Shown piece after piece: positions 22,143 to 33,540 of a DNA stretch of 64,000 bases. Source of the stretch: Physella acuta (taxonomy: Eukaryota > Mollusca > Gastropoda > Physidae); contig NW_026731985.1 in the NCBI RefSeq assembly GCF_028476545.1, positions 58,501 to 122,500 of the forward strand, read 5' to 3'. A program made the position numbers and the translations under genes. Positions within the stretch are counted from its first letter, which is position 1; each line of letters opens with the position of its first letter. The notes under the pieces were generated by a model. That model searched no databases and was not told the DNA's origin. It was given only the letters and a program-made list of their open reading frames with translations.

Positions 22143-23713
22143 TTACTGTTCCCCCTTCTTTTTTCTACTGACTAGCTCCGCAAGTTCTTTAAACCTACGT
22201 ATACAATCTTCCTGCAACAAAAAGAAAAATCAATCACAAACTATTTAACAAGACAGTAAAAAGATCACTTAAAAGAAGGTCATAAAAACTTTAACTTTAA
22301 AAAATTAATTTTAAGATCTGAAGTTATTTATACATAAGTAGGTAAGGATTTGATACAGGTAGATTAATTTAATAACATAAAACTCACTTTAGATTTTCCA
22401 GGTATATGCTCAGCAACCTTCTCCCACCTTGCTTCTGTCCCTTTAGGAAACTGCTTCAACGCCCACTCAAATATGGTCTGTTGGTTCTGTGTCCAGATTT
22501 TGTCAGGCTGGACATCTGCGAGTTTAGTCCCCTCACTGGTGCTGGTGGTACCCTGGGCTATGAGCAGGGTCCTCTCAGGTGTTTTGACCAGCTTGGTTGG
22601 TCGCTGTCTTTTCCTGACCTGAGATTCATTATTGCCATCAGGGAAGAGCACAATGTCCTCCCCATCTTCATTCTGTGTGATGATGTAGTCACTGATAGCG
22701 TTGTTCAAACTGGGCACTGAGTCTGTGGACACAAGACAGAGTTTCATTACTATCTGGTGAAAGTCTATGAACACAAGACATAGTTTTATTACTCTGGTGA
22801 AAGTCTGTGGGTACAAAAGAGTTTTATTACTGTCTGGTGAAAGTCTGTGGGTACAAGACAGGGATTTGTGGCTAAAAACAGAATATTTTAGACTTACTTT
22901 GAACAGCTGTACTTAAATGCATTGAGTAGTTTCCCTTGGTTTCTTTAGCTTTTAATGTAACCTAGATAGGAAAAGTAAAAAAATTCATTGCAAAGTAAAA
23001 AACAACCATAAAAAACCACTCAAGAAAACAATTTCAGCAAACAGAATGACATGGACACAAGAATGCTGGTTCCAATTATAAAAGTTAATATTTTTACTCC
23101 CACCTCCTGAACACTACGGCCAACCATCTCTGCTATCTTTTCCCAGCGCTGATGTGTCCCTCCAGGAAACTTATTCACAGCTTTTGACAGTAAAATCAGA
23201 TCTTCATCACTCCACTCTCCCTGCAAATAGGTTTTAAAACATTTTGTCTGCTAGAAATATTTAAACAGTTTATCATCAGTATCCTTAACAAACAAAAACC
23301 AGTTTAAGGGATAAAATCAGCACATTTTAAATTCAAAGTTCAATAGATATAGTTATCTAACATACAGTTACAGTGATTGTTTTCTTCTTGTAGTATTAAG
23401 AAAAACTTTAGATAAAAAAGCAGGTACTGAATAAAAGTTTACAAATATCACTTACATTGTAGCCAATATAGTTTTTTCTAAGTTTATCTAAGTAAGCTCT
23501 CTGAGATTAAAGCTCTCCAGTAGAGTTAAGAACTATGATTGTTGTTACCTTTTTTTGCACATCTGTGTCTTTTTTATCATGGTTGGATCCCTGAGTCTCT
23601 TTCTTGTTCTCACCTGGTACAGTCACGGAGAGCTTGGCATACATCTCACTTGTGTATTCAGGTAGTTCAAGTGGGCTTCTTTTCTTGGGCTTTCTAACAA
23701 CCTCTATTCACAA

Positions 23714-23810
<97 letters not shown>

Positions 23811-26800
23811 AAAGCGTTATTTTTTTTCATAATTAAGAAAAATGTTATAGTTTCAGCATTTTCTGTCAGTAGTTTTTAAATGTTAATATCTAAACATTTC
23901 TTAACCTATTAGCATTAGCTACCTGTTGTAGTTTCTTCTTCAATAAAGGCTTTAGCTGCCTCTTCTTCTTCTTTCCTTCTCTTTCTTTCCTCTTTCCAAT
24001 GTCTGATAGTTTCTGGGAGGTTGATCACTAGTAAGTTTAAAAAAAAACAAGATGTAATCTAACCATAATTCAAATAATTAGTGATACAGCTTTGTCAAAA
24101 ACAGATCGATCAAACTATGTTGATCAGTTATTAAAGTAATAACCGCCTCAGTCCTGAGTCATCTGATTATGAACTTGCCTAATGAAAACTATGTATGGGA
24201 CAATTTTACACACAGAAAAATCTGCTTTTTCTGGTCATAACATGTGTGATATGCTCAAATTAACAATGTTGTGAACGCAGCCAAACACCTTAACAGTAGT
24301 AGAATGGCAGATGTGATGTTTTTTAGTCAAGCGCTTACTTCATACAACAGGTGTAAATAATTAAGGTAGATATTCAATAATCAAAATATGACAAAATACA
24401 ATTCATATTTCCTTTTTAGTTATATGGATTCCCAACAAGGTAAATCAACAAGCTTTTCTTAATACGTAAACAAAATCTTATAAAGAAAAATTGAATTATT
24501 TATAAATTACCTACAAGTATAAAATAAATAAATTGAAAGCTGAAAAGGCCATAAGTCTAATATTCGAGGGGTGGGCAGTGAATTAAGTTCTTCATCATCT
24601 GGTATATCTTCATCAGCAGATGTATGCTTTTTCTTCTTCTTTTCTTTCTTTTTTTTTGAAGTGACAATTTCTTCCTAAATACAACACAATAATTTTAATG
24701 AGTAACAATTTTGGTTGTTTTAATGAAGACAATATGTATATGCCAAACAATTTTAACTGTACAATAAATCTACAAACATGTCAGCTAGATAAAGGGTTCA
24801 AAGAATTTTTAAAACTTTCATACTGACCATCACTAAGCGTTTTTCAACATAAATGCCCCAGGAAACAAAGTACTGTCCTATTGTAATTATGATGCAAAGT
24901 AGGACAACAAGCTCATAAATGCCCATTTTTCTGGCTCTACGGTAGTAGTACACAGGCTGTCGCCAATCTGGCAACCCTTCCACCAAAATTTGGTTGTACC
25001 TATCAAACACAATGGTTCAAACTTACTACAATATCTACATATTAAAATGGAAATACTAAAAATTCTATTAGTGAAAAATTGTCAACTTATTCTATTTAAT
25101 GAATAAACAAAATTTAAAAAAAAAAACCTATCCAACCTTTGCCTTTTCTTTTCATCCTTAAGAACTTCATAAACAGCAACAATCTAAAATTATAAAATAA
25201 CAAAGTTATGAAAATTATTGCTAAAGTTATTGTTAAAATAATTCTAATAAATTAGTCTGATAAAAATAAAAGTAATACCAGTTATACCTGTCTAAACTTT
25301 TCTGATGCATCCTCAGCGCTGTTTTTGTCTGGATGATATTGAAGAGATAAACGTCTGTAAGCTTTTCTAACATCAGAACTTGACGCTGACTGGACACATC
25401 AATATATTAGTATTTATCTAGTAAGACTGGTTCATCATTTTTTAATAATAATATTAACTATTTCTGTTTTCTGTGATGTGTCTATAAAAATCTTTTCTAT
25501 GAACATTAAGACCAAGATCAAAATTATTTATGATTGGTTTTGAAGAGTCAAGTATGCTTAAGCACACATACATAGTTCAACTAAAACTAATGTTGGTAGG
25601 TGATATTAAATGTTTTATTGGCTAGCTTTATCTTATATACAGTAATCCTGCCTTTCCAAAAACTGGCCTAACACCAAATTGACATAAGTTATTTAATATG
25701 ATATTATGAAGGTCTTTTAGTCAAAAAATTAAGTTTATTAGGTTTTTACAAAAAAGCTTCAAGAACTGTAAGATTTATACTTAAAGAAACGAATCACTTG
25801 AATTTTTTTTTGCTAGAACTGATCATTGATTCGCTATACATACATTTTAAGGTTAGTCAGGATAAGATTTAGGGTTGCAATAGTAGTGAAAAAACAGCTT
25901 TGATACAACTATGCCTGTACTATGCTGAGTTTCATTGCACCCTACCACTCCCCATACACCACTAACAAACCCCACACAACACACAGAGTAGACCAAACCC
26001 TGTAAACAAATCTTAACACCCCACAATGGTTTCCAGAAAAATGCGTAATTCGGGAAATATCACCAACGGAAAACTGCGCAAACAGAAAATTGTCCCCAGT
26101 GAGCACTGTGGCACTAACAGGCGCCCTTGCAGTAGTTTAACAGGTGGCTCTCAAGAGCACATGACAACGTGTTCGACAAGGCATTTTCTGCCTTACAGTT
26201 CAGACAAGATTTTGGAGATTCTTATCCAACGCCTAGCTAGTTTACTAAGTTCAGCTACCCCATAGATCCAGAAATAATATAGTATATAGAATAGATCTAG
26301 AAATCTAGATCTAGATCTATCTAGAATTCTAGAGGTGAACTTTATTATAATATTAATTAGGCCTAAATAATTATAGGCCGAACTAATTAATAATTAAAGG
26401 CCTAATCACTGAATCAGCGTGTGATTCACAGGTTCAAGTCAACCCAAGCTCAACTTATTATTATATATTATATATTAGATCTAGGTTTATTTTTATAGAC
26501 TAAAGTCAATAAAATAAATTAATTTTAAAATTTTATGTGGCTCTACCGATCTACGGATCTAGATCTACTCCCATCCCCCCTTTCCCTCGGTCGGTTTCTA
26601 GTTGATCGCCAGGACTGACACATTACATTTAGATCTAGATCTAGATCTATAATAAATTACCTGATCTATTTCAAAATATTCATAGAAATTGATATTAATC
26701 TCTTCAACAAGATCAAACAACTCAAAATCTTCAGATTCCCATCCATGCGATAATGAAATAGCAAATAAAAATAAATATCCTAAAGAAACGAGAACATTTC

Positions 26801-26816
26801 TTTCCGTCGAAGCCAT
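22143..26816 (-). CDS. DNAJC1: DNAJC1 / ERdj1 (MTJ1), ER-membrane J protein with two SANT domains, 11 exons
   Basis: DNAJC1 is an ER membrane co-chaperone: a lumenal J domain stimulates BiP, and a cytosolic tail with SANT domains contacts ribosomes. Exons are 26816-26661, 25389-25288, 25183-25137, 24999-24828, 24674-24515, 24027-23923, 23703-23549, 23220-23104, 22961-22898, 22722-22388 and 22211-22143. All join in frame and give 493 residues (human 554). The order is signal peptide (residues 1-25), WESEDFELFDLVEEI, a J domain with HPD at 71-73, GLPDWRQPVYYYRR, a membrane helix at about 130-150, a lysine-rich stretch, a second hydrophobic patch near 195-210, SANT 1 (GEWSDEDLILLSKAVNKFPG), STAVQNS, and SANT 2 (WTQNQQTIFEWALKQFP) to EDCIRRFKELAELV. 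These match the human protein in order. The donor after exon 3 (GTTGGA) is weak but the join is forced by homology. A (TA)n tract sits in intron 6. Confidence 0.95.
23717..23808. repeat. (TA)n microsatellite inside a DNAJC1 intron
   Basis: About 90 bases of uninterrupted AT dinucleotide between exons 6 and 7 of DNAJC1, only 15 bp from the exon 7 acceptor. Its closeness to a splice acceptor is unusual. Confidence 0.97.
25390..26660 (-). other. DNAJC1 intron 1
   Basis: The first intron is 1.27 kb, the largest of this gene, and AT-rich. Its 5' part (26280-26650) is dense in the word AGATCTAG. A moderately GC-balanced patch at 25920-26270 is open on the plus strand but its translation resembles nothing I know. 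Confidence 0.5.
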
Positions 26817-27121
26817 CGATCGAGTTTCGTATGAAACTCAAGTAAAACTCGCTTTCTAAAATAGCTAAGATATGTTACACTTTTGAGGTGTAAGATGCTT
26901 TTTGAACTGCTCTTAAGGCACTTGCTAATCAACCCAAATCAGTGTCCCATTCAAAAACGATGTGCTCAGAGATTAAATGTTTGTAATTCGCTATGCCAAT
27001 TATAAATCATACTACTGTTAATAAAAATTGGTGCTGTTATTTCTATAGCAATAAACATATACGAGTCATTTATAATTTCATGATCAGTTATTCTTTGAGA
27101 CACTTTTCTCCATAATAGAGT

Positions 27122-27125
<4 letters not shown>
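26817..27125. other. DNAJC1 upstream region
   Basis: This is the expected promoter and 5' UTR of DNAJC1. It is AT-rich and I saw no clear core promoter motif. Confidence 0.35.

Positions 27126-27211
<86 letters not shown>
27126..27211. repeat. (TA)n microsatellite
   Basis: About 85 bases of AT dinucleotide. It is followed by several diverged copies of a roughly 50-bp unit ending TCGCCTAACGACCTA (27220-27329), which resumes after the mobile element at 31158. Confidence 0.95.
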
Positions 27212-27212
<1 letters not shown>

Positions 27213-27359
27213 TATATATTCAACTATCGCCTAACGACCTATTATATAATATTTATTAATATATATTATATTCAAATTTTGCCTAACTCTAACGACCTAA
27301 AATACTATATTCAATTGTCGCCTAGCGACCAGGGGCGGAACTACAGTGCCGCCGGTGGC

Positions 27360-28010
27360 CGGAAAGAACCGCAACGGAAAAAAGCGCAACGGAAAAAAGC
27401 GCAAATCAAAAAGCGCAACGGAAATAAGCGCACACGGAAAAAAGCGCAAAGAGAAAAAAGCGCACACAGAAAAAAAGCGCAAAGAGAAAAAAGCGCAAAC
27501 GGAAAAAAACGCAAAGAGAAAAAACCGCACACAGAAAAAAGCGCAAACAGAAAAAAGCGCAAACGGAAAAAAGCGCAAAGAGAAAAAAGCGCACACGGAA
27601 AAAAGCGCAAAGAGAAAAAAGCGCAAACAGAAAAAAGCGCAAAGAGAAAAAAGCGCACACAGAAAAAAGCGCAAACAGAAAAAAGCGCAAACGGAAAAAA
27701 GCGCAAAGAGAAAAAAGCGCAAACGGAAAAAAAGCGCAAACAGAAAAAAGCGCAAACGGAAAAAAGCGCAAACGGAAAAAAGCGCAAACGGAAAAAAGCG
27801 CAAACGGAAAAAAGCGCAAACAGAAAAAAGCGCAAACGGAAAAAAGCGCAAACAGAAAAAAGCGCACACAGAAAAAAGCGCAAACAGAAAAAAGCGCAAA
27901 CGGAAAAAAGCGCAAACAGAAAAAAGCGCACACAGAAAAAAGCGCAAACGGAAAAAAGCGCAAACAGAAACAGAAAAATGCGCAACCAGAAAAAACACAA
28001 AGAAAAATGT
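27360..28010. repeat. left foldback arm: 16-bp tandem repeat GCGCAAACGGAAAAAA
   Basis: About 40 units, with variants GCGCAAACAG, GCGCACACAG and GCGCAAAGAG before the A-run. Plus-strand frames give lysine-rich strings and minus-strand frames give phenylalanine/cysteine-rich strings. All three phases stay open because the 16-bp unit has no stop, so they are not genes. Confidence 0.95.
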
Positions 28011-28518
28011 GCAAAAGAGAAATTTAGCACAAAGACCATATGGACTAGATGACACATTTATACATGACTTTTAGGGCTGCTGTGAGAGTGTCGTGTTTGA
28101 TCACGTGATCTACTACCATTTAAAGCGTACCACTACCATCTGCATTCCCATCACCACGATACAGGCGATAATCACTTTACACAATGCCTATTATTTTCTT
28201 GGTCAATAATTATTCAACTACTATTCTCGTATAAACATAAAACTATCGACATTACACGAAGTATCTTTCACATTTTCCCTAGTCCGAACTACCTAGCTTG
28301 CATACTATAACAACCCGTTCCTATGGCAAAACTTCACTCTCTTTCATCCGCGTCATCAAACATGCATTCGTCATATCTCTCGTAACAACATTCATTCGCA
28401 CCAAAATAACAATTTTGTATTTAATATTTTTTCACATCATGACGCACCTACCTACCTACCTACTACCCACCTACCCACCTACCTACCTAACTACCCACCT
28501 ACCCACTTACCCACCTTA

Positions 28519-28593
28519 TATATATATATATATACCGAGGGGTCTATGGGGGGGGGGGGTTATGACCCCCATAAACCCCCCCTGCCTACGCCA
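28519..28593 (-). mobile_element. terminal fragment of another hAT-like element in the foldback spacer
   Basis: Read on the minus strand from 28593, the sequence starts CAGTGGCGTAGGCAGGGGGG and continues into alternating G-runs and C-runs, a layout typical of hAT-like termini. The other end is not recognisable; a short (TA)n run borders it on the left (28518-28534). Confidence 0.45.
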
Positions 28594-29659
28594 CTGCATA
28601 TAAGTATTCGCATAGATTTAGAGTAGCGTCCCTTTTGTTTACATGTTTTCATTACCCTTCAAACAAAAGTCTATTTTAGTTATATTGAGATTAAAGAATG
28701 TAAATAAATAGTATACACAATTCTGTAGAATAGGAACGATTGGGAGGGAAGTGACATTTAGCGCAGTAAATTTAGAGGTTAGGTAGGGTATAATAAATGG
28801 TGGGGTTAGGAAAGTTAAGGGGTCCATTCTCTAATAGGCAATCTATGTCTCTTTCGTACTTTCGTGTTGGTTTATTGTCGAACCTGTCCTCACCTCACAT
28901 CACAACAGTTGGGTGACGCTTACCGTGTAATGTTAAAATAAATAGCATGTAATTGAGTTAGTTCGAAGTGAGTTTTCATACAAGCCCAACGCACTAATTA
29001 AGGTTGTCGCAAAATGTAACATATATGTAACATATGTCAATGATGTCAATGAATTTTCATTAAAAAAAAAAGATGTCTAGTACAGTTTACGAAACTTACG
29101 AACTTCGCCGATACTTTTTTGGTGGGTAGTTTGGTAAGTATGTAGGCGGGTGGGTGGGTAGGTGGGTAAGTGGGTAAGTGGGTAGGTGGGTAGTTAGGTA
29201 GGTAGGTAGGTAGGTGGGTAGGTGGGTAGTAGGTAGGTAGGTAGGTGCGTCATGATGTGAAAAAATATTAAATACAAAATTGTTATTTTGGTGCGAATGA
29301 ATGTTGTTACGAGAGATATGACGAATGCATGTTTGATGACGCGGATGAAAGAGAGTGAAGTTTTGCCATAGGAACGGGTTGTTATAGTATGCAAGCTAGG
29401 TAGTTCGGACTAGGGAAAATGTGAAAGATACTTCGTGTAATGTCGATAGTTTTATGTTTATGCGAGAATAGTAGTTGAATAATTATTGACCAAGAAAATA
29501 ATAGGCATTGTGTAAAGTGATTATCGCCTGTATCGTGGTGATGGGAATGCAGATGGTAGTGGTACGCTTTAAATGGTAGTAGATCACGTGATCAAACACG
29601 ACACTCTCACAGCAGCCCTAAAAGTCATGTATAAATGTGTCATCTAGTCCATATGGTCT

Positions 29660-30305
29660 TTGTGCTAAATTTCTCTTTTGCACATTTTTCTTTGTGTTTT
29701 TTCTGGTTGCGCATTTTTCTGTTTCTGTTTGCGCTTTTTTCCGTTTGCGCTTTTTTCTGTGTGCGCTTTTTTCTGTTTGCGCTTTTTTCCGTTTGCGCTT
29801 TTTTCTGTTTGCGCTTTTTTCTGTGTGCGCTTTTTTCTGTTTGCGCTTTTTTTCGTTTGCGCTTTTTTCTGTTTGCGCATTTTTCCGTTTGCGCTTTTTC
29901 CCGTTTGAGCTTTTTTCCGTGTGCGCTTTTTTCTGTTTGCGCTTTTTTCCGTTTGCGCTTTTTTCTCTTTGCGCTTTTTTCCGTTTGCGCTTTTTTCTGT
30001 TTGCGCTTTTTTCTGTGTGCGCTTTTTTCTCTTTGCGCTTTTTTCTGTTTGCGCTTTTTTCTCTTTGCGCTTTTTTCCGTGTGCGCTTTTTTCTCTTTGC
30101 GCTTTTTTCCGTTTGCGCTTTTTTCTGTTTGCGCTTTTTTCTGTGTGCGATTTTTTCTCTTTGCGTTTTTTTCCGTTTGCGCTTTTTTCTCTTTGCGCTT
30201 TTTTCTGTGTGCGCTTTTTTCTCTTTGCGCTTTTTTCCGTGTGCGCTTATTTCCGATGCGCTTTTTGATTTGCGCTTTTTTCCGTTGCGCTTTTTTCCGT
30301 TGCGG
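29660..30305. repeat. right foldback arm: 16-bp tandem repeat (inverted copy)
   Basis: The complement of the left-arm array, with unit TTTTTTCCGTTTGCGC. Variant order is similar but not identical to the left arm (a few unique variants such as TTTTTCCCGTTTGAGC near 29895), so arm copies have diverged or rearranged slightly since they arose. Confidence 0.95.
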
Positions 30306-31016
30306 TTCTTTCTGGGAACCAGTGCCGCCAGACCCCGCAATGCGGGGGGGCCCACGCCATTTAGGGGCCCATAGCCGACCATAATAAAAATTTTATAGTT
30401 AAAAAAAAACACTGTTTTCTTGCATTTTTGAATTGACAGTAAAAGCTTTTGTGAAAAACAAACAGATCTACTTTTGTCGTGATGTTATACTGTAGATAAC
30501 ATATTATTATGCTGTTGCGTAAAAAAAAATATATGCCTGAGCAAACGTTCAAAACACTTCCATGACTTATTTCCCTTTTTTAAATAGTTAAATAGGTGTG
30601 CTCATAAGCTTCTTTTAATATTTTTGTTCTAAATAAATTAAAAAGCAATTACTTCTCTTAATTATTATATGTTCTAAAAATATACACTAAAGAATAACAT
30701 AGAATTAAAAGGAAATATATTTAAAACAAATAATATAAATACAAAAAAACTTTGAAATAAACATAACACGAGAAACCATTACGCATACAAAGCTTTCACG
30801 TTTTATATTCTTATGACCGTCAAAATACTAGATGGTAAGCAGTTTACAGCAAGTATGAAATAAACCAGTTCTAAATCTAAAAACAAAAGTTAAAACAGAC
30901 GAGTGCACTCACAAACTTGACAAGTTGTAACTTGTTTAAATTGAAAACAAAACACATTTTTTTTAAAAAACACGATTAGGCCTGAAATGAGTATCCAATG
31001 TTTGTATTCTGTGTTG

Positions 31017-31025
<9 letters not shown>

Positions 31026-31086
<61 letters not shown>
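31026..31086. repeat. (TA)n microsatellite within the hAT-like element
   Basis: About 60 bases of AT dinucleotide followed by TTTATTTATTTATATAG near the right end of the element. Confidence 0.95.
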
Positions 31087-31090
<4 letters not shown>

Positions 31091-31165
31091 TTATTTATAT
31101 AGCGGGGCCCAGAAATTTGTTTTGCGGGGTGGCCCTTTTTTTCTAGTTCCGCCACTGCTAGCGAC

Positions 31166-31709
31166 CTAGATTTATATTCAAAGGTCGCCTAACGACACAT
31201 ATATATTACACTAAGCTATCTGAATCTACTACCAGATCCCCACGAACAAAGACAACAATGATCAAGTTTTTCCAGGTCAACTACCTTTAATGTCCACGCG
31301 GCTGGTTTCTATTATACTTATACCTTGTCTGGATGTCCAGTTCCGTCTAAAATAGTGGTATAGGATTTTAGAAAAACTTCAACACGCTTAGCGTATACAA
31401 TATTGTAATCATGATAGTTTTTGTCGTGCATACAATCATTGATAATTGAGTGCGAGCAAGCATGTATGTGTGCTCGCGTGTCTGTGTGTGTGCATGCTTG
31501 TGTGTACTAAACTTTTTATTCGTTTCACAAAGCTATTTACGTATATGAAAAAAATACGAAGACTGTCGATAATAATTTGTTTTTGAATTTTTACCTATCA
31601 ACTAATTGGTAGCATATTAATGTGGTTCAGAGAATAATAGAACATACGTTTATCTCAACAACAACAAAATATAGCACACAAGCGCGATCATCACATTGTA
31701 ACACTAAAG
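31166..31709. other. unassigned AT-rich sequence
   Basis: About 540 bp with a short GTGTGTG-type simple stretch at 31455-31505. No coding or repeat-family signal was found. Confidence 0.35.
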
Positions 31710-31921
31710 CAGGGGTCTCCAAACTACGGCCCGCGGGCCGGATGCGGCCCGCGAAGTCCTCTCATCCGGCCCGCGGAGATCTTTTTGTCCAAGGAAAAAT
31801 CGTCTGTTGGTTATGGCTGAGGAACTTTGTCCAGAAAAATAAAAGACATTCCTGGAAGAAACTGGCGACTGAAATTTGATAGTTAAAGCGGCGCTCGGAC
31901 TGAAAAGTTTGGAGACCCCTG
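31710..31921. mobile_element. 212-bp hAT MITE, CpG-rich ends
   Basis: The ends are CAGGGGTCTCCAAACT and its complement AGTTTGGAGACCCCTG, flanked by perfect 8-bp duplications CACTAAAG (31702-31709 and 31922-31929). The left subterminal region is rich in GGCCCGCGGGCCGGATG, a composition common in hAT (Charlie/Buster-like) MITEs. There is no coding capacity; the open frames across it are chance. Confidence 0.9.
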
Positions 31922-31944
31922 CACTAAAGTATGCTTGTGTATGC

Positions 31945-32045
31945 TGTTTGTCGCACCCATATTTCGTGAAATGACACATTTGGGCATATGTCAGTAAATG
32001 ACATATTAGGGCATATGTTTGTCGCGCCCAAATATCGTGAAATAC
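31945..32045. repeat. short direct repeat pair GTTTGTCGC-CCCA-AT-TCGTGAAAT
   Basis: Two copies of about 30 bp lie about 72 bp apart (near 31947 and 32018), with two copies of GGGCATATG between them. The origin is unknown. Confidence 0.5.
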
Positions 32046-32296
32046 GAGTAATTTTTAACACACTGCTTTGTTCATACTAAACGTACATGATAGTAAACGT
32101 ATGGTGCGATCTGTGCCTTTCATTCGGTGAAGCATTCCAATCTCATTGTAACACTTGTAACAGATGGTATCTTACGTTAAAATAAAATAAAAACAACAAC
32201 GGTGTTCTTTATTAGGGGAAGGGGATTTGTGTGGATGGCGCAATTTTTACCTAATCGCTGTTCTTTGTTAGGTCGTAGAAATACTAAGCTAATTAC

Positions 32297-32300
<4 letters not shown>

Positions 32301-32388
<88 letters not shown>
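32301..32388. repeat. (TA)n microsatellite
   Basis: About 88 bases of AT dinucleotide. Confidence 0.97.
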
Positions 32389-32390
<2 letters not shown>

Positions 32391-33530
32391 GGCTATATTA
32401 AATAGTTATATGCCTCATATGTATATCAGTACCTATAAGTAGCACATACAATTTCGAGTTCGAAGTGTTTCTTTCCAAATATAATTCTCTCCCAAGTTTG
32501 TAATGTGCTGAAGGCAACAAAAAAAAAAACAATTCATTTTAACTAAATTTTCAATTAAAAATAATTCATCTGCCTAAATTGAGGTTTCATTATCTTTCTG
32601 GAGCCCGTGTGAACTGTCAATTTTGCGTCCCCCCCCCCCCCCACCCTATCCCATTTATATAGTTGTTTTTTTAGTTTTCAAAAATAAAATAAAATAAATT
32701 TAAAAAGCTCCTATTTTAAGTCACTGTCCCATAACAGTTTTTATTATGGTGTCAAACAATTGATTTTATTTTCTTCTTCCGACTCCTTTCTTTTCGACAA
32801 ACTTTAGCAAAAGAAAACTAGTTTTATCAACAATAAGGCCCTATGCCGGTATTTTGATAAACAGGCATTGGTCCAGTACAAAACATCCGAACAACACAGC
32901 ACTTCTTCAATCAACGTGTGTACCAACAGAATTTGTTAAGTCACACGTTACTTAATACCCTTGCCGGATCATCAATATCTCCTAATAGAGCACCGTAAGA
33001 CACTTTTCAAAGCGAAAAGTCAAATACAAAATCGACTTGCATTCTGTGTCGCAGTTGATACTTTAGAACTATATTGGTTTTCGTCTTTTCCATCTTTATT
33101 TTGAACTAAGTTAATCAAAGTGTTGGGGGTTGAAGATCTGGAGATCTTGTTCCGAGATAACTGCAAGTCTGCAAGCGAATCTGTTACGCCAAATATGAGA
33201 TACGAGCCGGCCCGCGGCATAACATACGCCGCTATTTAGTTGTTTCTAATTTTCAATAATTCATAATTTGTGAATTCGACAGTACCAACGCTGACACTGA
33301 AAATATTTCTTTAAAACACTATAAGTAGCTCGTTAAGGACCATAACCCCCCCCCCTTCCTTCCCCCCCCCCACTCCCCCCCCCCCCCTACGTTTAAAATC
33401 GTTGTCTCTGCTTGTAAACATTTAGAGTGAACACAGCTCACTAAAACCATGTAGGGGTGGGGAGGTAGGGAGAGCGTTTGCAGCTTGTTTTCTAACGGCT
33501 CGAAGAAGAGAATTATATATATAGATTATT
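32389..33530. other. unassigned sequence with C-runs
   Basis: AT-rich and unique apart from C-runs at 32629-32642 and 33350-33387. A minus-strand frame at 33020-33220 encodes 66 residues with no recognisable motif, and I do not call it a gene. Confidence 0.35.
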
Positions 33531-33540
33531 GATCGATTTC

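Larger units (their letters stand above)
27354..30320. mobile_element. foldback-type DNA element with ~1.15-kb inverted arms
   Basis: A 2.97-kb element inserted in the hAT-like element next to its left end, flanked by 9-bp duplications AGTGCCGCC (27345-27353 and 30321-30329). The outer termini are GGTGGCCGGAAAGAACCGC on the left and, as complement on the right, GGTTCCCAGAAAGAACCGC. The arms (about 27354-28514 and 29150-30320) are inverted copies. Each has an outer block of roughly 40 copies of a 16-bp unit (GCGCAAACGGAAAAAA with variants), a unique 430-bp segment, and an inner TACC/GGTA simple repeat. The spacer of about 630 bp has no open frame of note. Long arms of short tandem repeats with a 9-bp duplication recall Drosophila Foldback elements and some Mutator-like elements; the superfamily is inferred. 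Confidence 0.82.
27330..31157. mobile_element. non-autonomous hAT-like element, split by an inserted foldback element
   Basis: The ends are CAGGGGCGGAACTA on the left and TAGTTCCGCCACTG on the right, near-perfect inverted repeats with hAT-type CAG termini. Identical 8-bp flanks CTAGCGAC (27322-27329 and 31158-31165) are the target duplication. Removing the inner insertion leaves an element of about 850 bp with GC-rich ends (GGGGGGGCCCACGCC near 30345; AGCGGGGCCCAGAAATTTG near 31101), an AT-rich centre and no transposase. A (TA)n tract at about 31026-31086 lies inside it. Confidence 0.85.

Noticed and set aside
27279-28074. Lysine-rich (plus) and Phe/Cys-rich (minus) frames of about 200-257 codons
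   Set aside because: They are translations of the 16-bp foldback-arm repeat in several phases; the same strings recur inverted at 29618-30412.
28440-28520. TACC/GGTA runs as telomere-like or interstitial telomeric repeat
   Set aside because: The unit is not the metazoan TTAGGG repeat and it is mirrored as part of the foldback arms.
33020-33220. 66-codon minus-strand frame
   Set aside because: It is short, has no motif, no splice context and no similarity I can name.
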